The translations under genes were made by a program, and so were the position numbers. 64,000 nucleotides of DNA from Candidatus Hydrogenedentota bacterium (GTDB lineage Bacteria; Hydrogenedentota; Hydrogenedentia; Hydrogenedentales; CAILVY01). Shown here piece after piece: positions 27,523 to 36,712 of this stretch. Location of the stretch: contig JAKQOG010000139.1 in the NCBI GenBank assembly GCA_029565395.1, forward strand, positions 1 to 64,000. Reading direction: 5' to 3'. The notes beneath the pieces are model-generated. The model was not told the origin of the DNA and searched no databases. It saw nothing but the letters and a program-made list of their open reading frames with translations. Positions within the stretch are counted from its first letter, which is position 1; each line of letters begins with the position of its first letter.

Positions 27523-28281
27523 ATGAACTCTCCTCTATCCGGTAAAACAGCTATTGTTACGGGTGCAAGCTCCGGGATAGGCCGGGCCACGGCGTTGGCA
27601 TTGTCGGAAACAGGCGCAGCGGTAGTGTTGTTTGCACGGCGCAGGGCAAAATTGGATGAACTGGCCACGCATATTGCCTCTCGCGGCGGCAAGGCGATGG
27701 CCGTGGCGGGAGACGCGGGGGTTTCAGCCGATATTGATGCGATGCTGGAACACGTGCTTGATTGGAAAGAGGGTGGCGGCAAGTACGACATCGTTGTCGC
27801 CAATGCCGGGCGCGGACTCGCAGGGAGCCTTACTGCCGGTGATGAATCGCAGTGGCAGGAAGTGCTTCAAACCAACATCCTGGGTGTTGCCCATCTGCTT
27901 CGCCGATCGGGAGCGTATTTCGCACAGCGAAAATCCGGTGACCTCGTGGTGCTAGGATCTGTTGTCGGGCGCAATGTTTCTCCGTTTAGCGCATTGTATG
28001 GCGCCAGCAAATTCGCCGTTGGCGCACTCACGGAATCCATCCGCCGCGAAGTATGCCCTCACGGCGTGCGAGTGTCATTGGTGATGCCCGGCATTGTCCT
28101 TAGCGAATTTCAGGCCGTCGCCGGACTCAATGAAGAGAACTTCTTTAAAAACATCGCATCCTTCGGGCAACTGCTTGAACCCAAAGATATTGCCAGCGGA
28201 ATCCAATGGCTGCTAACCTTGCCTGCGCATGTCAATGTCAACGAAATCATGATCCGTCCCACCGGACAGCCATTCCCATAA
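27523..28281 (+). CDS. Short-chain dehydrogenase/reductase (SDR)
   Basis: The 252-residue protein has the classical SDR layout: cofactor motif 'TGASSGIGR' (about residues 10-18), 'ANAGRG' (about 89-94), the catalytic Ser in 'VVLGSVVGRN' and 'YGASKFA' (Tyr-xxx-Lys, about 160-164). 'FARRRAKLD' after the second strand has basic residues that favour NADP(H). SDRs oxidise or reduce hydroxyl and keto groups on many small molecules. The substrate cannot be told. AAAGG lies before the start. It is monocistronic and convergent with an alpha/beta hydrolase. Confidence 0.93.
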   Translation: MNSPLSGKTAIVTGASSGIGRATALALSETGAAVVLFARRRAKLDELATHIASRGGKAMAVAGDAGVSADIDAMLEHVLDWKEGGGKYDIVVANAGRGLAGSLTAGDESQWQEVLQTNILGVAHLLRRSGAYFAQRKSGDLVVLGSVVGRNVSPFSALYGASKFAVGALTESIRREVCPHGVRVSLVMPGIVLSEFQAVAGLNEENFFKNIASFGQLLEPKDIASGIQWLLTLPAHVNVNEIMIRPTGQPFP

Positions 28282-28340
28282 TATTGCATCAACAGGCTAA
28301 ATACCTCCGCAAATAAACTGTTTGCTTCAAAAGACTCTTA

Positions 28341-29309
28341 TTACAATGGCGCTGTGCATACCTTGGCAAGATCGGCAACCTCCCCAGATGGCTCTTTCTT
28401 ATCAGGGCTGGCTGCTTGTCTTGCCAGAAAAGACAATAGCCCCGTATGAAATGCCGTCTTGCCTGATGTGTTGATATGCCCCCCACCTTCGACAATCACG
28501 AGTGCGCAGTTCGCCATCCGTTTTGCCAATTCCTCGGAATCGGGCCGGAGACCATCTTTGCTTCCCACCATCACGAGCACCGGCACCCGGTTCGCCCGCA
28601 ATTCCTCCTCCGACACCGCGAGTTCCAGCCCTCCCCGCATCGTGGCCGCCAACGCGCGGCGATCATTGAAATAATACAACGCCAGCTTCATCACAAGCTT
28701 TTCATACAGAGGCGGCGGGCCATCGCCCAATCCAAGCCGCTTGTTGAGAGGGCCGAATCCTTTCCCTTTCTCCATGGCCTGCGCCACCGCCTCGCCAAAA
28801 ACCAGATTCTCTTCTGTGGGCTGCTCCCAACCGGCCCCGCACACCGCCGCACTCAACAGTCGCTCTGGATGGGTAGCCACCAGTTTCAACGTAATAAACC
28901 CGCCGAATGAATAGCCCACCACATGCGCCTTTTCGATATGCAGGTGATCGAGCAGGCGCACAATATCTTCCACCATCTGAATCCCATACATGGCGGGATC
29001 ATGTGGTTTATCGCTCAGTCCGTGCCCGCGCGTATCCAGGGCAATCACCCGGTAATCCTTGGTCAGCAATTGCATCAGGCCACGCCACCGCCACTGTACA
29101 TCGGCATTCACCGCAAGTCCGTGCACTAAAAGAACCGGCGTCCCCTGCCCCTCGTCCGTGTAATGAATCCGCACGCCCGCCGAATCAAAGCAGGCTCCTT
29201 CAACCCGCTCCGGCGTGATGCTCCATACCCATAACGACATAAACACAACCGGCGCCAGCACTAAAACACCGCACCCGGCAATCCATTTCTTCTTTCCGCT
29301 GAATCGCAT
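28341..29309 (-). CDS. Membrane-anchored alpha/beta hydrolase
   Basis: The 322-residue protein has an N-terminal hydrophobic helix (residues 9-29, 'IAGCGVLVLAPVVFMSLWVW') and a full alpha/beta hydrolase fold: oxyanion segment 'LLVHGLA', nucleophile elbow 'VGYSFGG', acid 'VGSKDGL' and the catalytic His in 'VEGGGHINTS'. It resembles secreted or periplasm-facing esterases and lipases of the epoxide-hydrolase/BioH type. The substrate is unknown. It lies 19 nt downstream of the uroporphyrinogen-decarboxylase-like gene on the same strand, so they may be cotranscribed. Confidence 0.9.
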   Translation of the reverse strand: MRFSGKKKWIAGCGVLVLAPVVFMSLWVWSITPERVEGACFDSAGVRIHYTDEGQGTPVLLVHGLAVNADVQWRWRGLMQLLTKDYRVIALDTRGHGLSDKPHDPAMYGIQMVEDIVRLLDHLHIEKAHVVGYSFGGFITLKLVATHPERLLSAAVCGAGWEQPTEENLVFGEAVAQAMEKGKGFGPLNKRLGLGDGPPPLYEKLVMKLALYYFNDRRALAATMRGGLELAVSEEELRANRVPVLVMVGSKDGLRPDSEELAKRMANCALVIVEGGGHINTSGKTAFHTGLLSFLARQAASPDKKEPSGEVADLAKVCTAPL

Positions 29310-29328
29310 GTAGTTTACTTCCTATACG

Positions 29329-30459
29329 TTAAAAGAGCTTAAACCTGTCGAATTCAGGTTCGGCAGAAGTCACACCCGCGTCGTGCACCCAGGATTCAAC
29401 AGGCTCCATAAGGCTGCCCGAGGTCCGATACATGGCGAGGATGTTTTCAATAGGCGTGCCGACCTGTATGGCGTGGGTCGGACCGAGGAAAAGACCACCA
29501 CGAGGAAAAAGAACGAGACGGCGCCGCGTTTCGCGTTCAACGTCCTCGCGCGTACCAAAGGGCAACAAACTTTGTACACACATGCTGCCGCAGAATGCGA
29601 GATGGCGGCCAAATTGACGTTGCAACCGATCTATGTCCATTTCATGACTGGTTGGCTGAACGACATCCTGAATATCAAGGCCTAATTCGATAAGGCGCGG
29701 AAGAAACGCCGATACGGTGCCGCACATATGCATCATGGTTTTCGCCCCATGGCGGTGGGCAAGTTTGAATATTGCCTCATATTTGGGTGCAAAAAGACGT
29801 TCAAACATATCAAGGCTGATAAGGGGCCCCTGCTGGTTGCCCAAATCCTCGCCGACGTGAAGGATGTCGATCATGCCGCCAGCGGCTTCAAGCGTGGCCT
29901 CATGCAACTCGTAATAGAAACGGAACCGTGCCTCCATGATTTCCATAAAGGCTTCGTTTTCTGTCATGAGATCTTCAAACACCTGTTCGATGCCGCGCAT
30001 GCGTCCGATGGTATTAATGAAATCCATGTCTCCCGCGGAGCCGATGCAGATGGCAAATTTCCTGCTTTGTGCCTCGCATTGACTGCGGATAGTGGAGAAG
30101 TCAAACCAGGAGATGCGTGGAAAGTGGCTGCGATCCAAATCCTCCAGCCGCGTAACTCCCGCGTAGGGCAAGTATACCGGCTCCATATAGGTGCCGCCTT
30201 CATAAGCCTTCCGCCCATACCGTTCACCCCAAAAACCTTCGATGCTGCCATCCGGCCAAGTTTTCAATTCGGGCCCGCAATACACCGGTTGTACATAGCG
30301 AAAATCATCCCCCAGCACCAGGAGCAATTGCTCTTCATTCGCCAGGGAAAAGTGCGCCATCAATGCCTGGTTAACTTCCGGAGTCCCTTCATGCTTGATG
30401 GGAATACGGTCGTATCCGGTTTTGGCTAACGCGCTCAGCACCCGTTCGCGTGATGTCAT
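29329..30459 (-). CDS. Uroporphyrinogen decarboxylase-fold protein (MtaA/CmuA-like)
   Basis: The ATG at 30459 has AGGAG 8 nt upstream and opens 'MTSRERVLSALAKTGYDRIP', the usual start of this family; the GTG at 30492 is less likely. The 376-residue protein has the URO-D superfamily barrel with 'HVGEDLGNQQGPLISLDMF' and 'TMMHMCGTVSAFLPRLIELG'. Members other than true HemE are corrinoid-linked methyltransferases or proteins of unknown activity; many such paralogs occur in Planctomycetota-like genomes. The HemE N-terminal arginines needed for porphyrin binding are not evident, so I do not call it HemE. A methyltransferase role is an inference. Confidence 0.8.
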   Translation of the reverse strand: MTSRERVLSALAKTGYDRIPIKHEGTPEVNQALMAHFSLANEEQLLLVLGDDFRYVQPVYCGPELKTWPDGSIEGFWGERYGRKAYEGGTYMEPVYLPYAGVTRLEDLDRSHFPRISWFDFSTIRSQCEAQSRKFAICIGSAGDMDFINTIGRMRGIEQVFEDLMTENEAFMEIMEARFRFYYELHEATLEAAGGMIDILHVGEDLGNQQGPLISLDMFERLFAPKYEAIFKLAHRHGAKTMMHMCGTVSAFLPRLIELGLDIQDVVQPTSHEMDIDRLQRQFGRHLAFCGSMCVQSLLPFGTREDVERETRRRLVLFPRGGLFLGPTHAIQVGTPIENILAMYRTSGSLMEPVESWVHDAGVTSAEPEFDRFKLF

Positions 30460-30634
30460 GTGAACTGTCTCCTGTTGCACTCGCTTCTTCACAAAAGCGA
30501 GGTCATTTTAGGAAAAGAGCGATTCATAATCAATGGGTTGTTGTTTTCACCTGAACCAGATATAAAATAGGGAAAATAGTTCAAAATTTTGGATGGGCAG
30601 CGGATCCAGTCCCTAATGCAGTGAGGATAAGCGA

Positions 30635-32152
30635 ATGAGCGTGACAAGCCGACGAGAATTCATGAATGATTTGGGTGCGGCATCGATCGCTTTTTGCTTG
30701 ACGCGATCAACCAGTGCCTTTAGCCAGAATACACCACCAACACGCCCCAACATCGTCGTCTTTCTTGTAGATGACATGGGCTGGGAAGATACTTCCGAGC
30801 CGTTTTACAAAAAAGTCACCGGCCTTAACCGCCGCTACCATACGCCCAACATGGAAGCACTTGCCGGCGAAGGTGTCAAATTCACTCAGGCATATGCCAG
30901 CGCACTTTGCTCCCCTACCCGGGTTAGCCTGATCACCGGCCTCAATGCAGCCCGCCACCGGGTCACCAACTGGACCCTGCGCAAGAATATTTCTCCAGAT
31001 CCCGAGAGTTCGGATCTGATTCTACCAGCGTGGAATGTGAACGGCCTCAGCCCAATACCCGGTATCGAAAGGACGGTGTATGTTAAACCGCTTCCGATGT
31101 TCCTCCGGGAGGCGGGATACCGGACCATTCACGTGGGGAAAGCACATTGGGGCGCGGAAGGAACTCCGGGCGCGGATCCTAAAAATCTCGGCTTTGACAT
31201 CAACATCGCGGGACACGCCGCAGGGGGGCCGGGGAGCTATCATGGCCAGCACAATTACAGCGCTGTATGGCGAAATGGAGACAGAATCTGGGACGTACCC
31301 GGCCTGGAAGCATACCACGGCACCGATACCTATTTGACGGAAGCCCTGACCCGCGAGGCCAACAACGCCTTTGATGATGCCGTTGCCCAAAAGACCCCCT
31401 TCTTCTTATACATGTCCCATTACGCCGTTCACGCTCCCTGGGAAAAGGACGACCGGTTCTATTCAAAATACATGGATGCAAAGCTCAAGGATTCCGACGC
31501 CACCTATGCTTCCATGATCGAAGGTATGGATAAGTCGCTGGGCGACATTCGGGCAAACCTCAAGCGGCTTGGCGTAGAGGATAACACCATCATCATTTTC
31601 ATGTCCGATAATGGGGCCGCAAAACAGGTGCCCCTGAATCTTCCGCTGCGAGGCCATAAATTAACGCCCTATGAAGGCGGTATCCGGGTGCCCATGATCG
31701 TTAAATGGCCGGGGGTCACCAAACCCAGTTCAGTATGCAACGAGGCTGTCATCATCGAGGATTTTTTCCCTTCGATACTTGAAATGGCCAACGTGCAGAC
31801 CTGTGAACAAATTGGCGGGAAAGTGGATGGAATCAGCTTCGCGCCTCTCCTGCGCGAAGATGCTGCGCCGCCGAAAAACCGCTCCTTGGTATGGCATTAC
31901 CCGCATTGCTACGACCAGCCTCCGTACAGCGTGATCCGTCAGGGGGATTGGAAACTAATCTATTTCCACCTTGATCAACGGTACGAGTTGTACAACATCC
32001 AGGAAGACATCGAGGAGAAAACCGATCTGCATGAAAAAAATCCGGACATCACCCGTAGATTAGCGGATGAATTGCGGCGTATCCTGGTGGAGCGCGGCGC
32101 GCAAATGCCGGTATTGAAGAAATCTGGGCTCCCCGTCCCGCTTCCCGGATAA
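30635..32152 (+). CDS. Exported type I sulfatase
   Basis: The 505-residue enzyme has GAGGAT before the ATG and an N-terminal export signal ('SRREFMNDLGAASIAF', Tat-like). The metal-binding 'FLVDDMGW' (Asp46-Asp47) and the sulfatase signature 'CSPTRVSLITG' at Cys92 are present. That Cys is converted to formylglycine by a maturation enzyme not seen in this window. 'MSDNGAAKQ' supplies later metal ligands. Type I sulfatases remove sulfate esters from polysaccharides or small sugars. A DUF2961 gene and a six-hairpin glycosidase-like gene follow on the same strand, which suggests a small locus for a sulfated glycan. Confidence 0.93.
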   Translation: MSVTSRREFMNDLGAASIAFCLTRSTSAFSQNTPPTRPNIVVFLVDDMGWEDTSEPFYKKVTGLNRRYHTPNMEALAGEGVKFTQAYASALCSPTRVSLITGLNAARHRVTNWTLRKNISPDPESSDLILPAWNVNGLSPIPGIERTVYVKPLPMFLREAGYRTIHVGKAHWGAEGTPGADPKNLGFDINIAGHAAGGPGSYHGQHNYSAVWRNGDRIWDVPGLEAYHGTDTYLTEALTREANNAFDDAVAQKTPFFLYMSHYAVHAPWEKDDRFYSKYMDAKLKDSDATYASMIEGMDKSLGDIRANLKRLGVEDNTIIIFMSDNGAAKQVPLNLPLRGHKLTPYEGGIRVPMIVKWPGVTKPSSVCNEAVIIEDFFPSILEMANVQTCEQIGGKVDGISFAPLLREDAAPPKNRSLVWHYPHCYDQPPYSVIRQGDWKLIYFHLDQRYELYNIQEDIEEKTDLHEKNPDITRRLADELRRILVERGAQMPVLKKSGLPVPLPG

Positions 32153-32267
32153 TCGACTACTGTTTTGGAAGTTTTTGCTCTGTCATGTCCAATATTCTAA
32201 GATGCAACCAATCAAAAAGACGGACGAGGTATTGATAGCGTGACAATAATAACGCACAAAGGAACCG

Positions 32268-33440
32268 ATGATGCTCAAATTCTTCCACCCCTTGTTTTTA
32301 GCGACATGTATACTCTTAATGGGCGCCGCACAGAGCGGCTCCGGGGAGGCAACCATGCCTGAGATATCCAATCTATCGGCGGGACTAAATGCCCTGCCCA
32401 TCCTCTCGGATATGCGAACACGTTCAATCTCGGCGGAAAATCCGACGGGAGAAAAGGGAAAAGGCGGCATGGCCATTCCGAATCCATCCGAACCAACGCC
32501 CGCAGCCGCGGCGCGGGCCGCGGATGACCTCGGCCAAGGATGGAAAGTGCGGCCATTCCTCCGTGTGAATGCCGGGGAAACGGCAACCCTCATGGACATT
32601 GACGGGCCGGGGATCATCCAACACATCTGGATGGTTGAAGGCCTTAAACGGGCGCATATCCTGCGATTCTATTGGGATAATGAAGAAACTCCTTCGATAG
32701 AAGTCCCCGCGCCGGACTTCTTCGCCGTCGGGCATGAACAATTTGCGCGCGTGAATTCAATGGCTGTGATTGTGAACCCTCAAAATGCGATGAACTGTTA
32801 TTGGCCCATGCCCTTCCGAAAACACGCCAAGATTACGTTCACCAATGAAGCGTCCGAAGATTTACAGCTTCTTGCTTTTCAGATCACCTATGCCGAAACG
32901 GCCGTAACGGACAATGCGGCTTATCTTCATGCGCAATGGCGCCGTGCAAAAACTAATGAGATCAACCCTTATGTCATTCTGGATGGCGTAAAAGGAAAAG
33001 GGCGTTATGTGGGAACTTTTCTGGCTTGGACCCAATTTCAAAAGGGGTGGTTTGGTGAAGGGGAAATTAAGTTTTACATGGATGGTGATAAGGAATTCCC
33101 CACCATTTGCGGGACCGGAACCGAGGATTATTTTTGCGGGAGTTATGGTTTTGCGGAGCCGTACACAACCGCCTATGTGGGAACGACCCTGCCATCCAAA
33201 GATAACGGAAAACCTCCCAATTTCTGGAGTTTGTATCGCTGGCATATCCAGGATCCTATTTGCTACGACAGCGATCTCCGCGTAACCATCCAGGCCTTGG
33301 GCTGGGGAGACGACGGAAAGTACATGAAACTCTCCGATGATATTGCATCCGTGGCATATTGGTATCAGTCCGAGCCGCATGCGCCGTTTCCGGCGCTGCC
33401 GCCGCTCAAGGACCGCATCCCCGCAGCACGCCCGAAATAA
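32268..33440 (+). CDS. Secreted DUF2961 (GH172-like) protein
   Basis: The 390-residue protein begins with a signal peptide ('FLATCILLMGAAQSGSGEA'). It has the DUF2961 pattern: 'RVNAGETATLMDIDGPGIIQ', 'RFYWDNEETPSIEVPAPDFF' and 'GTGTEDYFCGSYG' (about residues 281-293), whose Glu is the family's proposed catalytic residue. DUF2961 includes glycoside hydrolase family 172, with activities on fructose dianhydride and D-arabinofuranosides. The exact substrate is unknown. AAGGAACC precedes the start. The next gene begins 27 nt after the stop and is probably in the same transcript. Confidence 0.88.
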   Translation: MMLKFFHPLFLATCILLMGAAQSGSGEATMPEISNLSAGLNALPILSDMRTRSISAENPTGEKGKGGMAIPNPSEPTPAAAARAADDLGQGWKVRPFLRVNAGETATLMDIDGPGIIQHIWMVEGLKRAHILRFYWDNEETPSIEVPAPDFFAVGHEQFARVNSMAVIVNPQNAMNCYWPMPFRKHAKITFTNEASEDLQLLAFQITYAETAVTDNAAYLHAQWRRAKTNEINPYVILDGVKGKGRYVGTFLAWTQFQKGWFGEGEIKFYMDGDKEFPTICGTGTEDYFCGSYGFAEPYTTAYVGTTLPSKDNGKPPNFWSLYRWHIQDPICYDSDLRVTIQALGWGDDGKYMKLSDDIASVAYWYQSEPHAPFPALPPLKDRIPAARPK

Positions 33441-33466
33441 TCCAGAAAAAACGGGAGATTCTTACT

Positions 33467-35485
33467 ATGATCCGGACACGATTGTTCCTTGTCACCATTG
33501 TCCTTGCATTGCCTGCGTGGGCGGATACCCCCTTTGATTATTTCGACAATTCATGGAGCGTAATCGGGCTTAAAGACTATGCGCGGGGAACGCGAATTAC
33601 ACCAGACAACAAACTCATGATCGGCGCGTCTCTTGGCACCAGTGAGAACGAGGCGGATAAGGCATCCGTCCAAATACGATTCGGCAAGGACCTGACTCCG
33701 TTGAGCAGGGCGCAGACAAAACAATTGATGGATGGTTGGTTGCCTGTGGTGCTATTAACGGCCCAAGACGGTCCGGTTCGTTATGAATTCACCTTGTGGG
33801 CAACCCCCTTGCCCTCGGCAAGTAATTGGCGTGAGGCATTTGATTGGCCGAAGGAAAATGAGAATTTTCTGAATTGGATCGCAGTGCGTGTGGTCAATAC
33901 AAGCAGCACAGCATCGGAAGGGAAAGTACGGTTTGAACAGGCGGGTCCCTATGAGGCATCAAACCATCCTGTGCCCGAGTTGAATGTCCCTCGCGAGTTT
34001 TCGTGGCTGCTGGAACCGGAGAAACCAGCCGAGGCGGTTGTCGCGCTTCCTTGGGAACCGGTGAAGAACACAGATTTCTCCCGTGAAGATGCAAAGATCT
34101 GGCTGGACCGCACCGTACAGTTTTGGCAGAACCTTCTGGCGGACACAATGTCCATCAACGTTCCCTGTAAAAAAACCGTCCAGGCTTATAAGGCCGCGCA
34201 CATATGTCAATTGATCGCGGGCGATCACGGTGAATTGCACGGCGGCGAAGGATTCTATGATGAGTTCTACATTCGTGACGGCGCCTATCAGGTAATGGAG
34301 TTGGAGGAAGCGGGTTTGTGGGACGCCGCGCGAAATGCCATCAAGGCCTTCACCGATCATCAACTTGAGGATGGCCGGTTTGAATCTCAGAAAGGCCAGT
34401 TTGACGCGAATGGGCAGGCACTGTGGGCTCTTTGGCAGTATTGGAAAATCACCGGCGACCGGCAATGGCTTGAGCGGGTTTATCCGCAACTGCGCAAGGC
34501 GGTGGACTGGACCATGCAGGCGCGGCGGAGCGCTCCGGCGGATCCGCCTTTTGCGGGCCTTCTTCCGGCGGCTCCGGCGGATGGCGAGTCTCTATGGGAC
34601 GGCAAGCATCATATTCTGGGATATGATTTCTGGAACCTGCGGGGAATGCTTTGTACAGCGGATGCAGCACGGGCGCTTGGAAAATCGGATGAGGCAACTC
34701 TCTTGATGAAGGAAGCCACGGCGTATTCGGCGGCCATCGATAAGGCATGGAAGCAGACCGGTCTCCACCACTTTCCACCCAGTTGGGAAAAAGAAGGCAC
34801 GCATTGGGGAAATACGGAAACATTGTGGCCGACCACTATCTTCCCTGTGGATGATCCGCGGATTACAGCGCTTATGGAGGAGGTGCGCGAGAATCATCTG
34901 GGTGGATTCGTAGAAGGGACCATTCGCTGGACCGATGGTAAGATTGAGCCTGCCATTCATCCGTACATGTCGGCCTATACCACCATGGCCTCCTTGGTAC
35001 GCGGCGAATCAGAGAAGGTGGTTGATGAATTCTACTGGTACCTGTTGCACTCGACGGCCACGCATGGTTTTCCAGAAGGGATTTTCTACAAGCGCCACTT
35101 TGCCTGGAGCAACACCATTCCACATGTGACGGGTGCTTCCAACTATGCGCTGCTGCTCCGGCACATGCTTATTCACGAACAGGACGAAGAACTCCATTTG
35201 CTCATGGCCATCCCGGACGGGTGGCTCGACAACGGCCAGGAGATCGCGGTTGAACACGCCCCCACGCATTTTGGTCCCATGAGTTTCCGTGCTAAGGGAA
35301 CGGGAAAAGGGGTTCAATTGACGCTGGAGCCGCCTCAACGCACAACACCGAAACGAATTGTGCTGCACCTTCCCAAGTCGCGCACGCTTGAGAATGTCTG
35401 TGAAGGCGTGGAAGTGGTTTTACGGGATAATCAATCCCGGCGCATCGATTTTCCCGACGTCATAGCGCGATATCAGGGGAGATAG
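33467..35485 (+). CDS. Secreted six-hairpin glycosidase-like protein
   Basis: The start at 33467 has GGGAGA upstream and a signal peptide ('RLFLVTIVLALPAWA'); the longer frame from 33359 overlaps the previous gene. The 672-residue protein has an N-terminal beta-rich domain (about 20-220) and an (alpha/alpha)6 barrel (about 230-560) with 'GFYDEFYIRDGAYQVMELEE', 'FDANGQALWALWQYWKITGD' and 'TIRWTDGKIEPAIHPYMSAY'. 'YIRDGAY' is where general-acid residues often lie in related GH15/GH63-like enzymes. It ends in a small beta domain. Its place behind the DUF2961 and sulfatase genes suggests a shared glycan substrate. Confidence 0.82.
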   Translation: MIRTRLFLVTIVLALPAWADTPFDYFDNSWSVIGLKDYARGTRITPDNKLMIGASLGTSENEADKASVQIRFGKDLTPLSRAQTKQLMDGWLPVVLLTAQDGPVRYEFTLWATPLPSASNWREAFDWPKENENFLNWIAVRVVNTSSTASEGKVRFEQAGPYEASNHPVPELNVPREFSWLLEPEKPAEAVVALPWEPVKNTDFSREDAKIWLDRTVQFWQNLLADTMSINVPCKKTVQAYKAAHICQLIAGDHGELHGGEGFYDEFYIRDGAYQVMELEEAGLWDAARNAIKAFTDHQLEDGRFESQKGQFDANGQALWALWQYWKITGDRQWLERVYPQLRKAVDWTMQARRSAPADPPFAGLLPAAPADGESLWDGKHHILGYDFWNLRGMLCTADAARALGKSDEATLLMKEATAYSAAIDKAWKQTGLHHFPPSWEKEGTHWGNTETLWPTTIFPVDDPRITALMEEVRENHLGGFVEGTIRWTDGKIEPAIHPYMSAYTTMASLVRGESEKVVDEFYWYLLHSTATHGFPEGIFYKRHFAWSNTIPHVTGASNYALLLRHMLIHEQDEELHLLMAIPDGWLDNGQEIAVEHAPTHFGPMSFRAKGTGKGVQLTLEPPQRTTPKRIVLHLPKSRTLENVCEGVEVVLRDNQSRRIDFPDVIARYQGR

Positions 35486-35542
35486 CAGTGCGCATAAATA
35501 CCATCATTTTCAAGATTCGTCTTCGGAGTTCCTGTTGAATTT

Positions 35543-35661
35543 CCACGGCCAATCCTCCTATGTCGGATTGACCGTGCCACCCAGTAGACTACGAGTTAAT
35601 ACCCGATAAACCTTCTTCGCCGGGTGGCACGGTCAAGGTTGCGCAGCAAGCTTGGCCGTGG
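35543..35661. repeat. Nested inverted repeat
   Basis: Outer arms CCACGGCCAA (35543-35552) and TTGGCCGTGG (35652-35661) are perfect complements. Inside, a perfect 15-bp pair TTGACCGTGCCACCC (35568-35582) and GGGTGGCACGGTCAA (35622-35636) encloses a 39-nt loop. No T-run follows, and no gene lies in 35486-35749. It could be a REP/BIME-like dispersed repeat or a long-stem RNA. 'GACCGTGCC' and 'CACGGCCAA' also resemble each other, as in repeats made of degenerate copies. Confidence 0.6.
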
Positions 35662-35749
35662 TCTTTCTTCGATTCGCCGTCAAAGGTGTTCAGAAGCATA
35701 TAGCAAGGACATCTAAATGGTTAGGCAAAGTGAAGATCAGGGTCGGCGT

Positions 35750-36214
35750 TCAAGTTTCACGGCTGGCGATCGCCATGTTTTCCAGAAGAACGTCAATAGC
35801 GCGTTTGATGTTTCTGTTCCATACATAGAACCCAATAGATACTGCAAACAACACCACAATCGGGATAGGAATCCCCATTATTACATCCCTTGATGTAGAG
35901 TGGGGATCCATTAAAATCGCCACGATAATCCCCAAAGAAGCAAGGGTTGTCAGACAAATAATGAGCATCATCGGAATAACTGACTTGCCAATATCTGCGT
36001 GGATTGTCACATTGGAACCCTCAAGCGTAATGGAAGCCTTATTGATTCCTACAAGAGGGTTTCTGTTCTTCTGCCAGAGGAACGGATTCTCAACGTCGAA
36101 ACCGGATCGGTCCGAGCGACTAATGCGAAAGCTGTTCTGGGCAAAGACGGTTTTGCCCAATTCCAGAGCTTTGTTCACATTACTGCTCAACGCTACAGAT
36201 TTTTCGTAGATCAT
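35750..36214 (-). CDS. Paralogous two-helix membrane protein (copy 2)
   Basis: The 154-residue protein has GGGAGAAAGACG before the ATG. Residues 1-75 are soluble ('ALELGKTVFAQNSFRISRSD', 'ASITLEGSNVTIHADI'), followed by two transmembrane helices (about 80-102 and 115-135) and a short tail 'RAIDVLLENMAIAS'. The upstream neighbour has the same length, layout and tail ('KAIDTVMENAALIA'), so the two are diverged tandem paralogs. I do not recognise the family. It is the last gene of the SPFH/RHH operon. Confidence 0.7.
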   Translation of the reverse strand: MIYEKSVALSSNVNKALELGKTVFAQNSFRISRSDRSGFDVENPFLWQKNRNPLVGINKASITLEGSNVTIHADIGKSVIPMMLIICLTTLASLGIIVAILMDPHSTSRDVIMGIPIPIVVLFAVSIGFYVWNRNIKRAIDVLLENMAIASRET

Positions 36215-36241
36215 CGTCTTTCTCCCATACCATTTTTTACT

Positions 36242-36706
36242 TCATTCATTTGCGATTAAGGCTGCATTTTCCATCACGGTATCTATAGCTTTTTCTGTTC
36301 TTCGCCGAATGGATGGCGCCCAAATCAGGCTGATGGGAATCCAAATTAGCAACTGTGGAATACAGGATGCCAACGCAACTGTCTTGGAGCCAGGGAGCGT
36401 GACGAGAAAAGTCGCCATTAAACCCAATATCAGTGCCGGAGGAAAGAAAAGAACAAAACGCTGCATGCGCCGCGCATAACGCAACTCAGCCTCCACATGG
36501 AGTTCTTTCCCTGAAATACTCACATACGCCTTAGAAACTCCGCGCAATGCATTTTGCCTCGTATTGTTCATACCCGGCCCGGTCACCTCAAACGATGTTG
36601 GGCTCAAACTTGTGAGTTTGAAACCCTGCTGCAGAAATTGTTCCCGCGCAGACTCCAATGCTTTTGCAGGATTTCCGTCAAGGTTAATCCAGCGTTCATA
36701 CTTCAT
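36242..36706 (-). CDS. Paralogous two-helix membrane protein (copy 1)
   Basis: The 154-residue protein has a soluble N-terminal part ('PAKALESAREQFLQQGFKLT', 'KAYVSISGKELHVEAEL'), two membrane helices (about 85-105 and 112-132, 'LFFPPALILGLMATFLV', 'IPQLLIWIPISLIWAP') and a charged tail 'RRRTEKAIDTVMENAALIAN'. It matches the next gene in length, order and tail, so they arose by duplication. The ATG lies 6 nt after the stop of the Arc-like gene, showing cotranscription. Its function is unknown. It may be a partner of the SPFH protein at the membrane, inferred from linkage only. Confidence 0.7.
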   Translation of the reverse strand: MKYERWINLDGNPAKALESAREQFLQQGFKLTSLSPTSFEVTGPGMNNTRQNALRGVSKAYVSISGKELHVEAELRYARRMQRFVLFFPPALILGLMATFLVTLPGSKTVALASCIPQLLIWIPISLIWAPSIRRRTEKAIDTVMENAALIANE

Positions 36707-36712
36707 GACACA

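Noticed and set aside
35568-35636. Inverted repeat considered as an intrinsic terminator
   Set aside because: The loop is 39 nt and no T-run follows either arm.
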